Shown here: positions 17,817 to 25,478 of the stretch, one piece after another
Layout of the letters: the number at the start of each line of letters is the position of its first letter
How positions within the stretch are numbered: the stretch's first letter is position 1
DNA from: DASYGT01 sp035999365
GTDB taxonomy: Bacteria; Actinomycetota; Actinomycetes; Mycobacteriales; Jatrophihabitantaceae
Reading direction: 5' to 3'
Assembly: GCA_035999365.1 (NCBI GenBank)
Contig: DASYGT010000055.1
Coordinates: forward strand, 1-64,000
DNA length: 64,000 nt
Program-made: the position numbers and the translations under genes
The notes under the pieces: model-generated
Seen by the model: only the letters and a program-made list of their open reading frames with translations
The model's database searches: none
Told to the model about the DNA's origin: nothing

Positions 17817-18019
17817 TGGGTATCGGCGAGAACATCAAGGGTGCCGTGAAGGAGAAGGCGGGCGAGGTCGTCGGCAACGACCACCTGCGCGCCGAGGGCG
17901 ACGCCCAGCAGACCAAGGGCGCCGAAGAGACGCGTGAGACCGAAGCGAGGGCCGAGGCGAAGGCGCACGAGAAGAAGGCCGACGCACTCGACCGTGAGCA
18001 GGACGCAGTCGAGAACTGA
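17816..18019 (+). CDS. CsbD-family stress protein
   Basis: A 67-residue CsbD-like protein: the pattern GIGENIKGAVKEKAGEVVGN near the N-terminus followed by a Glu/Lys/Ala-rich helix is the family signature. CsbD proteins accumulate under general stress and have no defined biochemical role. Start ATG 17816 overlaps the preceding stop by one base. A very strong hairpin follows. Confidence 0.93.
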   Translation: MGIGENIKGAVKEKAGEVVGNDHLRAEGDAQQTKGAEETRETEARAEAKAHEKKADALDREQDAVEN

Positions 18020-18027
18020 CACAGATC

Positions 18028-18064
18028 GCACGAGACCCGGGCCCGATTTGCCCGGGTCTCGTGC
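18028..18064 (+). terminator. Terminator after CsbD gene
   Basis: GCACGAGACCCGGGC pairs perfectly with GCCCGGGTCTCGTGC: a 15-bp stem with a 7-nt loop, starting 9 nt after the CsbD stop. It is one of the strongest hairpins in the window. Confidence 0.8.
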
Positions 18065-18159
18065 TGTCTCACCGTTCAGGACGCCGGACCTCTGGACATT
18101 CCGCGAAGCCTCACGTTAAATCCACGTGTGGAAAAATGAGATTGCTTCCGGAGGCTCCC

Positions 18160-18558
18160 GTGCGGAACGCAAAGCAGGCACTCGGCGTCATCGATAGCGC
18201 ACTGCACGGTGGCGAGCAGGTGCTGGCGTGGATACCGGCCATGTCGCCGGACGCCGCGGACACGGGCGCGACACTCGCAGGCGTCCTGGCCCTCACCACC
18301 GAGCGGATCCTCTTCCACGGGCTGCTCTGCACGGCGCGCGACCAGGCCGTGCCACTCAACTCGATCATCGCCGTCGATCTCAAGCGCGGGCTGATCGGGC
18401 ATCTCACCTTCATCACGGTCACCGGCTCAGTCCGGTTCGAGGTCAACGGCCGCGGCTGCCAGCGCTGGCTGTCCGTTGCCGAGGCGCAGATGCTGCGCGC
18501 GGCCCACCGCAAAGCCGTGGCAGTTCCGTCGGACGCACGCCGGCTCGCCCTGCATTAG
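18160..18558 (+). CDS. Hypothetical PH-like (YokE-type) domain protein
   Basis: About 132 residues. The pattern GVLALTTERILFHGLL, a basic PLNSIIAVDLKRG strand and LTFITVTGSVRFEVNG is that of bacterial PH-like (bPH/YokE) domains, a seven-strand sheet closed by a C-terminal helix. GTG 18160 is preferred because GGAGG lies 5 nt upstream; ATG 18136 is possible. Such proteins may bind membranes or peptides. It is followed by the flavoprotein gene 38 nt later. Confidence 0.65.
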   Translation: MRNAKQALGVIDSALHGGEQVLAWIPAMSPDAADTGATLAGVLALTTERILFHGLLCTARDQAVPLNSIIAVDLKRGLIGHLTFITVTGSVRFEVNGRGCQRWLSVAEAQMLRAAHRKAVAVPSDARRLALH

Positions 18559-18596
18559 GGCTCGACCGCGGCCGGGTGTACTGGGACCGTGGAGAC

Positions 18597-19772
18597 GTGA
18601 AGGTCCTAGTACTCGGAGCCGGATTCGGTGGACTTGAGCTCACCTCCAGGCTGGCCGCCGAGTTCGGCGACCAGCTCGACATCGTCCTGATCGATCAGAG
18701 TGATGCGTTCGTGTTCGGCTTCTCAAAACTGGATGTGATCTTCGGCCGAATGACCGCCGCTGCGGTACGGCATCCCTACCGCGACATCGTCAAACCCGGC
18801 GTGCGATTCGTGCGGGCCCGCGTCGAGATGATCGACCCGGTCGCTCGTCGCGTCGACACTGATGCGGGGACGTTTACTGCTGACGTCATGGTCGTTGCTC
18901 TCGGCGCCGATCTGCATCCGGCACTGACTCCGGGACTCGTCGAGTGCGGCCAAGAGTTCTACACGGTGGGCGGCGCCTTCGCGCTGCGTGACGTTCTCGC
19001 CGGCTTCGACGGTGGGCAGGTGGTGGTCGGGGTGACCTCCACACCGTTCAAGTGCCCGCCCGCGCCGAGTGAGATGGCGTTGCTCGTGGAAGCCCTTCTG
19101 CATGAGCGCGGGCTGCGCGATCGATCCTCGGTCTCGCTGGTCATGCCGATGGGTGTACCGATCCCGCCGTCACCCGCGGCATCCGAGGTACTGCTGGCGA
19201 CCTTTGCCCAGAGGGGAATCGGCTGGTACCCGGATCGCCTGGTGCGCAGCCTGGACGGCGATCGAGTCGTGCTCGGCGACGGCAGCGAGCTCGGGTGCGA
19301 TCTCTTCCTCGGCGTCCCGGTGCACCGCGCGCCGGACGTCGTCGTGTCGTCCGGGCTGACGGTCGACGGATGGATTGCGGTCGACCCGTTGACGATGGAG
19401 ACGGCGTATCCGGGTGTGTTCGCAGTCGGGGACGTGACCAGTGTCGGGACGCCGAAGGCGGGCGTGTTCGCCGAGGGTCAGGCCGCGGTCGTGGCATCGC
19501 GCATCGGCGACATCGTGCGAGGTGAGGCACCGTCGGCGGAGTACGACGGGCGCGGCATCTGCTACCTCGAGTTCGGTCACGAGGAGGTGGCGAAGGTCGA
19601 CGTCACCTTCCGCGCGGGCGCCAAGCCGGCCGGCGATCTTGTCGGACCCTCCGCCGACCTCGCCAGGGACAAGGCCGAATTCGGTTCGGATCGAGTGCGC
19701 CGCTGGTTCGGGCGAACTTGGCCGTCAGCGCCGCCAGATCAGTCGATGCACGCCGAGGTAGCGGGGCAGTGA
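18597..19772 (+). CDS. FAD-dependent pyridine nucleotide-disulfide family oxidoreductase (SQR/NDH-2-like)
   Basis: A 391-residue flavoprotein. Residues 3-12 hold the FAD-binding VLGAGFGG, with a second nucleotide motif near 98-104. The FAD ribityl/isoalloxazine motif lies in FAVGDVTSVGTPKAG (about residue 300). TPFKCPPAPSEMA (Cys153) is characteristic of sulfide:quinone reductase-like proteins; other cysteines are Cys117, one near 260 and one near 345, so a redox Cys pair is possible. Start GTG 18597. Its last 48 nt overlap the convergent cytochrome b subunit gene. It may feed electrons into the quinone pool; sulfide as donor is only a possibility. Confidence 0.82.
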   Translation: MKVLVLGAGFGGLELTSRLAAEFGDQLDIVLIDQSDAFVFGFSKLDVIFGRMTAAAVRHPYRDIVKPGVRFVRARVEMIDPVARRVDTDAGTFTADVMVVALGADLHPALTPGLVECGQEFYTVGGAFALRDVLAGFDGGQVVVGVTSTPFKCPPAPSEMALLVEALLHERGLRDRSSVSLVMPMGVPIPPSPAASEVLLATFAQRGIGWYPDRLVRSLDGDRVVLGDGSELGCDLFLGVPVHRAPDVVVSSGLTVDGWIAVDPLTMETAYPGVFAVGDVTSVGTPKAGVFAEGQAAVVASRIGDIVRGEAPSAEYDGRGICYLEFGHEEVAKVDVTFRAGAKPAGDLVGPSADLARDKAEFGSDRVRRWFGRTWPSAPPDQSMHAEVAGQ

Positions 19773-20636
19773 ACGCAGTCCCGGGATGAACGGGATGAAG
19801 ATGAACCCCAGGGTGAGGATGGCCATCAGACCCCACACCAGTGCGTCGGCATTGCCGGACGTCGAGAATGGCTTGACCTGGTACCAGAACGTGTAGAGCC
19901 ACATCCACGGCTGACCGGGGTAGTTGCCGGTCTCGTTCATCATTCCCCACTGGTCACCGCCCAGATGGTCGATCCGGGCCTGCTCCTCGAGGTAGGCACC
20001 GTCGCTCAGCAGTAGCAGGGACTTGGTCTGGTCGGTTCCGTAGAACGTCGCGGAGGCGTCGAGCAAGCCCTCCAGCCCGCCGCTCGCTGCGAGCGTCACG
20101 AAGCGGCCGGCCAGCACGGGCACCGGTCCGTAGTTGCCGGCCGCGACCTTGCCGGGGTCTCCGTCCGGAACGGCCGCAAGGGCGTCGGAGTAGCCGTTCG
20201 CCCACGTGGCGCGGTCGGCGTCATTCGCGTTGTTCCACTGCCCGAGTGCCGTGGTCAGGGCCTGATCGCCGTGGACGGTGGCCAGTGGCTTGAGCACCAA
20301 ATCTCGCGCACTGTCGATCGGGACACGGACGCCGCCCAACTTCTGCAGTGACAGCGGTCCGAGTTTCTGACCGGGGGATGCGGTGTTGTACGGCGCGCCG
20401 TAGGAGGCGCTCGTGGTGGTTCCGGCCAGTTCGGCTGTCGCTGTCGCCGCGACGTCGGCCGGTGCCGCGACTGCCCACGCTCGCAACGTCAACGCCTTGT
20501 GATCCGGTGAGGAGAACACGACCGCGAGCAGGACGCTGAGTACACCGACGACCGCGAGGGCGACAACGAATTCCTTGACCAGGTCGTACGGACGCGTCGG
20601 GAACAGATGCGAGTCCGGGGTGTTGTCGCGCGCCAT
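19725..20636 (-). CDS. Cytochrome b C-terminal (subunit IV-like) membrane protein with large insert
   Basis: A 303-residue protein encoded next to a cytochrome b N-terminal protein. TM1 is at about residues 22-42 and the last helix at 263-285 (LVWGLMAILTLGFIFIPFIPG, then LRSLPRYLGVHRLIW), as at the end of cytochrome b. Between them lies an insert of about 200 residues, probably extracytoplasmic. The quinol-site motif PEWY is not found; the nearest is PGQPWMWLYTFW. It starts at ATG 20636 with a one-base TGATG overlap with the upstream gene. Role as a bc/b6f-type partner is inferred from position and ends; the core quinol chemistry is uncertain. Confidence 0.65.
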   Translation of the reverse strand: MARDNTPDSHLFPTRPYDLVKEFVVALAVVGVLSVLLAVVFSSPDHKALTLRAWAVAAPADVAATATAELAGTTTSASYGAPYNTASPGQKLGPLSLQKLGGVRVPIDSARDLVLKPLATVHGDQALTTALGQWNNANDADRATWANGYSDALAAVPDGDPGKVAAGNYGPVPVLAGRFVTLAASGGLEGLLDASATFYGTDQTKSLLLLSDGAYLEEQARIDHLGGDQWGMMNETGNYPGQPWMWLYTFWYQVKPFSTSGNADALVWGLMAILTLGFIFIPFIPGLRSLPRYLGVHRLIWRR

Positions 20637-21268
20637 CACGATTCGTCCTGCGGTGTCGCGTCGAACGGCGGGACGACTCCATGCCGCCGCACGAGGATGA
20701 CGTGCAGCACCACGAGGACTCCGACGAGCATCGGCAGGAGCATCACGTGCCAGAGCAGCATCTGTCCGCTGTTCAGGACGTTGAACTCGGCCCCGATGCC
20801 GACGGCGTTGAGGCCGTCCTTCGCCTGGCCGGCGATCCACTGCGAATCGAAGTTTGTCTGCGAGAGGTAACCCGTGAAGGCGGTGCCTATCGAGCCGACG
20901 AACGCGATCGCCCCGGTGATCCAGGTGAGGGCGCGCTTGCCGCGCCAGGCGGCCATGAAGAACTTGCCCCACAGGTGGATGACCATGAACACGAAGAACA
21001 ACTCGACGCTCCACAGGTGCACCGAGTTGAAGAAGTGACCGATCGAGGAGGTATGCCACCATGCTGCGCCCTTGAGCGCGAGGACGGTTCCGGAGGCTAT
21101 GACCACCACGAGCGCAGCGAGGGTGGCGACGCCGAAGACGTAGATCCAGGAGCGGACGTACACGGGTTGCCGGTCAGGGAGCCATTGCCCCTCCGGCACG
21201 GTGTGTGAGATCCGGTTGCGCAGCCGCACGGTCCAGCTACGCGACGGCTGAACGTCAGTCCTGGACAT
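20636..21268 (-). CDS. Cytochrome b/b6 N-terminal domain protein
   Basis: A 210-residue membrane protein with four helices. Heme ligands are visible: His84 and His98 in helix B (13 residues between) and His174 and His189 in helix D (14 between). The 14-residue spacing is that of plastid/firmicute-type cytochrome b6 rather than mitochondrial b. GYLSQTNFDSQW after helix C corresponds to the family GYLLPWxQ segment. Separate genes for the N- and C-terminal parts also recall b6f. No Rieske or cytochrome c gene is in the window. The start overlaps the small upstream gene by 14 nt. Confidence 0.85.
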   Translation of the reverse strand: MSRTDVQPSRSWTVRLRNRISHTVPEGQWLPDRQPVYVRSWIYVFGVATLAALVVVIASGTVLALKGAAWWHTSSIGHFFNSVHLWSVELFFVFMVIHLWGKFFMAAWRGKRALTWITGAIAFVGSIGTAFTGYLSQTNFDSQWIAGQAKDGLNAVGIGAEFNVLNSGQMLLWHVMLLPMLVGVLVVLHVILVRRHGVVPPFDATPQDES

Positions 21269-21443
21269 CGTCGCTGCCCGGTCGCTTGTCGGCGCCGTGC
21301 CCGGACGGAAGCCGGAGGAGGACGGCGAGGACGAAGAGCACGATCATGATCGCGATGGTGATGAGGTTGGCCGCCGAAATCTGGACGACGCCCCAGTGCA
21401 CGAAATATGCGTGGCCGTTCAGCGGCCCGGATGCGGTACTCAT
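21255..21443 (-). CDS. Small single-pass membrane protein of the cytochrome b operon
   Basis: A 62-residue protein with one helix (ANLITIAIMIVLFVLAVLLRL) and a charged C-terminus. ATG 21443 is chosen because upstream codons to 21572 are Arg/Gly-rich and run into the hairpin region. Its 3' end overlaps the cytochrome b gene by 14 nt, so it is probably a small subunit, comparable in position to the small b6f polypeptides. Not assigned to a named family. Confidence 0.65.
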   Translation of the reverse strand: MSTASGPLNGHAYFVHWGVVQISAANLITIAIMIVLFVLAVLLRLPSGHGADKRPGSDDVQD

Positions 21444-21557
21444 ACTTTGAGGGTCGTCATGTCGCGCCGAGCCCGGAAGGGCCGAACGTCCTAGGTCGCC
21501 CTCGTTCGTGCAACGCCGACCGACCTGCTGCACGTCTTTCATCGCGATGCACCGCGC

Positions 21558-21590
21558 TGCGGCCGGGCTCATTCGAGTAGCCCGGCCGCA
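21558..21590 (-). terminator. Hairpin directly after the microprotein gene
   Basis: TGCGGCCGGGCT and AGCCCGGCCGCA form a perfect 12-bp stem with a 9-nt loop, 10 nt downstream of the microprotein stop (minus strand) and 115 nt before the cytochrome operon start. It may end a short transcript or act as an attenuator. Confidence 0.65.
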
Positions 21591-21600
21591 ACATCACCGT

Positions 21601-21675
21601 CTAGTTGAAGCCAGCTCCGAAGCCGATAGCGGCCGCGGACCGAAGCAGCGCGCGTGCGCGCTTGAGTGCCTTCAT
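21601..21675 (-). CDS. 24-residue cationic microprotein
   Basis: A 24-codon gene in an otherwise gene-free stretch. It is preceded by AAAGGGGGTGA five nt before the ATG, an almost complete match to the 16S anti-Shine-Dalgarno sequence, and is followed after 10 nt by a 12-bp hairpin. The peptide has a basic amphipathic N-terminal half (KALKRARALLRS), a small-residue middle (AAAIG) and the tail FGAGFN. It has no Cys. It could be a leader peptide for the cytochrome operon, a modified-peptide precursor, a signal, or a membrane-active peptide. It lies divergent to the adenylate-forming/presenilin-like operon. Translation looks well supported; function is unknown. Confidence 0.6.
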   Translation of the reverse strand: MKALKRARALLRSAAAIGFGAGFN

Positions 21676-21717
21676 GGTGCTCACCCCCTTTGCTGCCTCT
21701 TGTGACCTTCGATGGGC

Positions 21718-21738
21718 GTATCGGGAGTAGACCGATAC
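21718..21738. promoter_or_regulatory. Inverted repeat upstream of the microprotein
   Basis: GTATCGG and CCGATAC form a 7-bp perfect inverted repeat with a 7-nt spacer, in the 228-nt divergent gap between the microprotein and the adenylate-forming enzyme gene. It could be an operator or a 5'-leader hairpin of the microprotein transcript. Confidence 0.35.
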
Positions 21739-21903
21739 CCCGACTAACCCGGGCCGGCGTTTCATCGGTTGCTCGCACCGCCGCCTGCGGCAGGAAGCTG
21801 CCGAACATCGCCCGACGTGCAACCAAAATTGACCGTTGCCACCCGCCGCTGAGCATCCGATAGTGACCCGATCGCTCCGATCAATCGTGCGGGGAAGGGT
21901 CAC

Positions 21904-23349
21904 GTGTTCGGCTCCACGGTGGCGCAGCTCAGGTATGCGACGGCGATCGCTCGCGGCCGCGCGGTTCCGCCGTGGGTCCTGCGCTCGCTGGTCGGCGCGG
22001 CGCTGCGCACGGCCGAGCACCGGGGTGTCCGCGCGACGAGTGTCGACGCCCTCCTTACCGACGATGCGGCAAGCCTCGACCTGACCCGGCGCCGATTCGC
22101 CCGCCAGGTGCACTACGCGTGCAGTCGCACGCGTGCGTACTGCACCATCCCGTCGTCCTACGGCGATCACCGGACCCTGCCCGACTCGGGTGACGGACTG
22201 CCGAATTTCAGCGAACTACCAGTGACGACGAAGGCAGACATCTCCGCGCGCCCCGGTGAGTTCGTCGCTGCCGGTGTCGCGGCGGCCGCTGTGACCTTCA
22301 CGACGGGGTCGTCCGGACCGCCGTTGCCGATCGTCTTCGAACGCACCGAACTGAAGACATCATTCATGCTCAGCGCGCTGGGCAACGTGGTCTTCGGCCA
22401 TGTCACTGCTCAGGACCGGGTGCTCGTAGCGCACGGCACTCGGATCGGACTGAGCAACAGCTGCGTGGCGTTGGCCGCTGGATACATCGGAGCACAGGTC
22501 ACGATCGCCGCCCAGCCGTCGCCGTCGCGGCTGATCGAGATGATGGCCGCAACGCCGGAACCCCCGACGGTGCTGTATGTGCACCCGTCCTATCTCGGCC
22601 ACCTGGTCACATTGATCCAACGCGGCGGGATGTCGGCGCCGGCCGGTCTGCGCCGCATCATGATCGGCGGCGAGCTCGTCACTGCCGGGTTGGTGGCGCG
22701 CGCGCGCGTGGTGTTCGGCCCCGACGTCGACTTCGTGCAGGGATACGGGATGACCGAGACGTGGCCTGCGGCCGGTTCGATGTGCGAGGCCGGGCACATG
22801 CACGTCGAACCGGCCCGCGCGATCGTCGAGGTCAAGGCCCTCGATGGTGCGCGTCACGCAGGTGTTGGCGAGCTGGGCACGCTCGTGGTCACGCCGTTGC
22901 TGCCGTTCCGGGTCGCAACGCCGCTGATCCGTTACGACACCGGGGACCTAGTGCGCGCCGTCCAACAGCCGACGGCGTGTTCCATGGCCGGGTTGCCCGC
23001 TACGTCCAGCCCGCTGGGAAGGCTTGGCGCCGCGGTTCGGTTGCCCGGCCGGGTCATCACACCCCGAGAGATTCTCGAGGTGGTGGAGGCCGATCCGCAC
23101 GTTCCGTTACCGTCACGCATCGGTTACCGCCGCGTGGGGAGCCGTGTCGCCGTGGACGTTCAAGTGTTCGCGGTGAGCGTGGCGGCGCGTCATGCACTCG
23201 GCGCTGCATTCGACGCCGCCGGCATACCGCTGGAGTCACTCACGCTCTACGGGATCGACGACACGTTGCCCTGCAGCACGTACCCGTGGCGCGGTGATCT
23301 GTGGGAGCCGGAACTGCGCGGCGGCTTCGCGCCAGATCGAGCGAGCTAG
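21904..23349 (+). CDS. Adenylate-forming enzyme, phenylacetate-CoA ligase (PaaK)-like
   Basis: A 481-residue AMP-forming ligase resembling PaaK/coenzyme F390 synthetase. Motifs: phosphate loop TTGSSGPPLP near residue 133, A5-like GYGMTETWP near 280, ribose/ATP motif RYDTGD near 343, and a C-terminal subdomain with GRVITPREILEVVE from about 385. It should adenylate a carboxylic acid and transfer it to CoA or another acceptor. GTG 21904 has GGGGAAGGG upstream. First gene of a tight operon with the presenilin-like gene (13-nt gap), a TerD gene and a membrane protein. This company is not that of aromatic catabolism, so the substrate may be unusual, for example a peptide or lipid acid. Confidence 0.85.
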   Translation: MFGSTVAQLRYATAIARGRAVPPWVLRSLVGAALRTAEHRGVRATSVDALLTDDAASLDLTRRRFARQVHYACSRTRAYCTIPSSYGDHRTLPDSGDGLPNFSELPVTTKADISARPGEFVAAGVAAAAVTFTTGSSGPPLPIVFERTELKTSFMLSALGNVVFGHVTAQDRVLVAHGTRIGLSNSCVALAAGYIGAQVTIAAQPSPSRLIEMMAATPEPPTVLYVHPSYLGHLVTLIQRGGMSAPAGLRRIMIGGELVTAGLVARARVVFGPDVDFVQGYGMTETWPAAGSMCEAGHMHVEPARAIVEVKALDGARHAGVGELGTLVVTPLLPFRVATPLIRYDTGDLVRAVQQPTACSMAGLPATSSPLGRLGAAVRLPGRVITPREILEVVEADPHVPLPSRIGYRRVGSRVAVDVQVFAVSVAARHALGAAFDAAGIPLESLTLYGIDDTLPCSTYPWRGDLWEPELRGGFAPDRAS

Positions 23350-23362
23350 GACGGCGTGCACC

Positions 23363-24187
23363 GTGCCCCCGGGGTGGCAGGTGGTGAGCATTGCCGTGGT
23401 CGTGGCGATGGTTGTCGTCGGTGCCGAAAAGTTCGATCGCACGCGCGACGTCGTGTTGCCCGCGATCGGCGTCTTCGACTGGTCGGATGTGTGGTTCCTC
23501 GCGTTCGTCGTCCTGAGCTTTCCGGTGCTGCAGTACTTCGCCCCGGTCCGGGTGGCCGAGGCCGTCACGATCCTGCTGATCGTCGCGTCCGTGGCCGATC
23601 TGATGCGCGCCGCCGCGCCGAGCCGCCCGGTCCTGCGCCGTGTCGTGACGACGTGTGTCGCGGTGATCGCCTCGACGGTTTCGCTGCACCATTTCGCGGT
23701 CGTGCCGCGCGCCGTGATCGGCGACCTGCTGCTGATCCCGCTCGTCTGGATCGCCGCGCTTGCCTGGGCACAGACCGGCATGCGGGTCAGTCACCTCATC
23801 GCGATCGTCATCGGCCTGACGGTGTTTGACCTGGCCGCGACGCCGCTCTCGCATGTCATGGGGCCGCTGCTGCGGCGGCTCGGAGAACAGCAACCCCAGC
23901 TGATCTTCACGGTGCCCAGTGCGCACGGCGTCGCTCTCCTCGGTATCGGAGACGTGCTGATCGCAGTGGTCGTACCCCTTGTCGTGCGGCGGAGCTACGG
24001 GCATCTCGCCGGGCGGGTTGCCGCGGGGTTGTGCGTCATGGCCTACATCGCCGGGTTGTCCGTCGCGGCTCTGCGCCCCGGGGTGACGATTCCCCTCATG
24101 GTCACGTTGGGTCCCGCCACGCTTCTCGCGATCGGGTTCGCGGAGCTTCGAGCGTCTCGGTTGAATTCTGGCAGCATGCAGCCATGA
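23363..24187 (+). CDS. Presenilin/signal-peptide-peptidase-like GxGD intramembrane aspartyl protease homologue
   Basis: About 274 residues with nine predicted helices (near 7-21, 43-60, 65-83, 94-114, 118-137, 144-165, 189-208, 217-236, 241-260), the presenilin topology. Helix 6 carries TVFDLAATPLSHVMGPLL with Asp156 (the YD/FD motif). After a short loop, helix 7 carries LLGIGDVLIAV with Asp197 (the GxGD motif). Helix 9 begins RPGVTIPLMVTLG and has P251-A-T, either of which could stand for the PAL motif. The region after Asp156 resembles human presenilin-1 step by step. GTG 23363 has AGGACG 8 nt upstream; GTG 23381 is possible. It overlaps the TerD gene by 4 nt (ATGA). Family identity is inferred from motifs, not a search. 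Confidence 0.75.
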   Translation: MPPGWQVVSIAVVVAMVVVGAEKFDRTRDVVLPAIGVFDWSDVWFLAFVVLSFPVLQYFAPVRVAEAVTILLIVASVADLMRAAAPSRPVLRRVVTTCVAVIASTVSLHHFAVVPRAVIGDLLLIPLVWIAALAWAQTGMRVSHLIAIVIGLTVFDLAATPLSHVMGPLLRRLGEQQPQLIFTVPSAHGVALLGIGDVLIAVVVPLVVRRSYGHLAGRVAAGLCVMAYIAGLSVAALRPGVTIPLMVTLGPATLLAIGFAELRASRLNSGSMQP

Positions 24188-25476
24188 CGCAGATGGCGAA
24201 GGGCGCGAACATCGGGTTGTCCGCGCAGCTGATACGGGCTGTGTTGTTCTGGTCCGGCGGGGCCGGTGTTCCCGATGTCGACGGCTCGGCACTGTTGCTG
24301 CGGGCCACCGGCAAGGTCGCGTCGGACGACGACATGGTGTTCTACAACCAGCCCCGGCACCCGTCGGGATCGGTGCGCCAGGCCGGTTCCTCGACGGCCT
24401 CGCCCGGCACGACGGCCTGCTACGACGTCATCGACATCAACCTATCGCTGGTGCCTGCCGACGTCGACCGCATCGTGCTCGCCGCCTCGGCTGATGGCGG
24501 GACGTTCGGACAGGTTCCGGATCTGCGCCTGGTCGTGTCCGACCTGACGACCAGTGCCGAGATCGCGACGTTCGCGATGGAGGCCGCTGAGGAGACGGCG
24601 TTCGTGACCGGTGAGTTCTACCGGCGGGACGGCACGTGGAAGTTGCGTGCCGTCGGCCAGGGCTACGACTCCGGTCTGGCCGGCCTGGCCACCGACTACG
24701 GCATCAACGTCGGTGCCGACGAACTCGACGAAGTGGCCGCTGTGACACCGCAGGCCACACCTGATCCGGTGCTTCCGCCGCCGTCGTGGGATCTGGCCGC
24801 CGCCGCCTCGGCGCCAGAGCCCGCTCCCGCACCACCGCCGGAGCTGTCCGCGCCCGCGCCGCCCGAACCGCCCGCGCCCGCGCCGCCACCCGCACCCACG
24901 CCGCCGTCCGGTCCGGTGAACATGACCAAGAATCAGGTCGTCGACCTGGTCCATCCGCGGTCGGGCACGCTCGACCGGATCGTGATGTGGTTGGGCTGGG
25001 AGTCGCCGGCCACCGACAAGATCATCGATCTGGACGCCGCCGTGATCGCGTTCGATCCTTTTCAGCGCGTCGAGTCGATCGTGTCGTACAAGCACCGGGA
25101 GAACTACCACGGCGCGGTGCGCCACGGTGGCGACACCAAGGGCACCGCCGAGGGCGGACAGTTCGCCGAACGCATCGACGTGCAGCTCAGCGGTTTGCCG
25201 CCGCAGGTGATCTCGTTGGTGTTCACCATCAGCTCCTTCCGCGGCCAGACCTTCACCGACATCACCCGAGCCTTCTGCGCCATGGCCACCGATGACGGTG
25301 AGCAATTGGTGCAGTTCGATCTCACCGACACCCAACCGAGTACGGCCGTATTGATGGCCGTGCTGAGGCGCACCGACACCGGTGGCTGGACCGTGCGCTC
25401 GGTGGGGGAGTTCCACGACTGCCGAACCGTGCGCAAGTTGGTCGGTCCCGCGGCGCGGCAGGCCGGGCTGGGCTGA
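24184..25476 (+). CDS. Double TerD-domain protein with Pro-rich linker
   Basis: A 430-residue protein. The first TerD domain covers about residues 1-185 (ANIGLSAQLIRAVLFWSGG, DINLSLVPADVDRIVLAAS, the FVTGEFYRRDGTWKLRAVGQGY block). A linker rich in Pro/Ala/Glu spans about 200-243, and a second TerD domain follows to the end (MTKNQVVDLVHPRSGTLDRI, DIQ-type strands, GGWTVRSVGEFHDCRTV). TerD domains bind calcium and belong to tellurite/stress Ter systems. The linker coding region is a C/G-rich repeat-like stretch at about 24785-24915. ATG 24184 overlaps the presenilin-like gene (ATGA). It may be the cytosolic partner or scaffold of the membrane protease. Confidence 0.88.
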   Translation: MTQMAKGANIGLSAQLIRAVLFWSGGAGVPDVDGSALLLRATGKVASDDDMVFYNQPRHPSGSVRQAGSSTASPGTTACYDVIDINLSLVPADVDRIVLAASADGGTFGQVPDLRLVVSDLTTSAEIATFAMEAAEETAFVTGEFYRRDGTWKLRAVGQGYDSGLAGLATDYGINVGADELDEVAAVTPQATPDPVLPPPSWDLAAAASAPEPAPAPPPELSAPAPPEPPAPAPPPAPTPPSGPVNMTKNQVVDLVHPRSGTLDRIVMWLGWESPATDKIIDLDAAVIAFDPFQRVESIVSYKHRENYHGAVRHGGDTKGTAEGGQFAERIDVQLSGLPPQVISLVFTISSFRGQTFTDITRAFCAMATDDGEQLVQFDLTDTQPSTAVLMAVLRRTDTGGWTVRSVGEFHDCRTVRKLVGPAARQAGLG

Positions 25477-25478
25477 CC

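Noticed and set aside
22960..23120. Antisense small frames over the ligase C-terminus as a possible antitoxin-like gene
   Set aside because: No ribosome site and no family resemblance.
24785..24915. Repetitive C/G-rich stretch, possible tandem repeat
   Set aside because: It encodes the Pro/Ala linker between TerD domains; irregular repetition is due to amino-acid bias, not a DNA repeat element.
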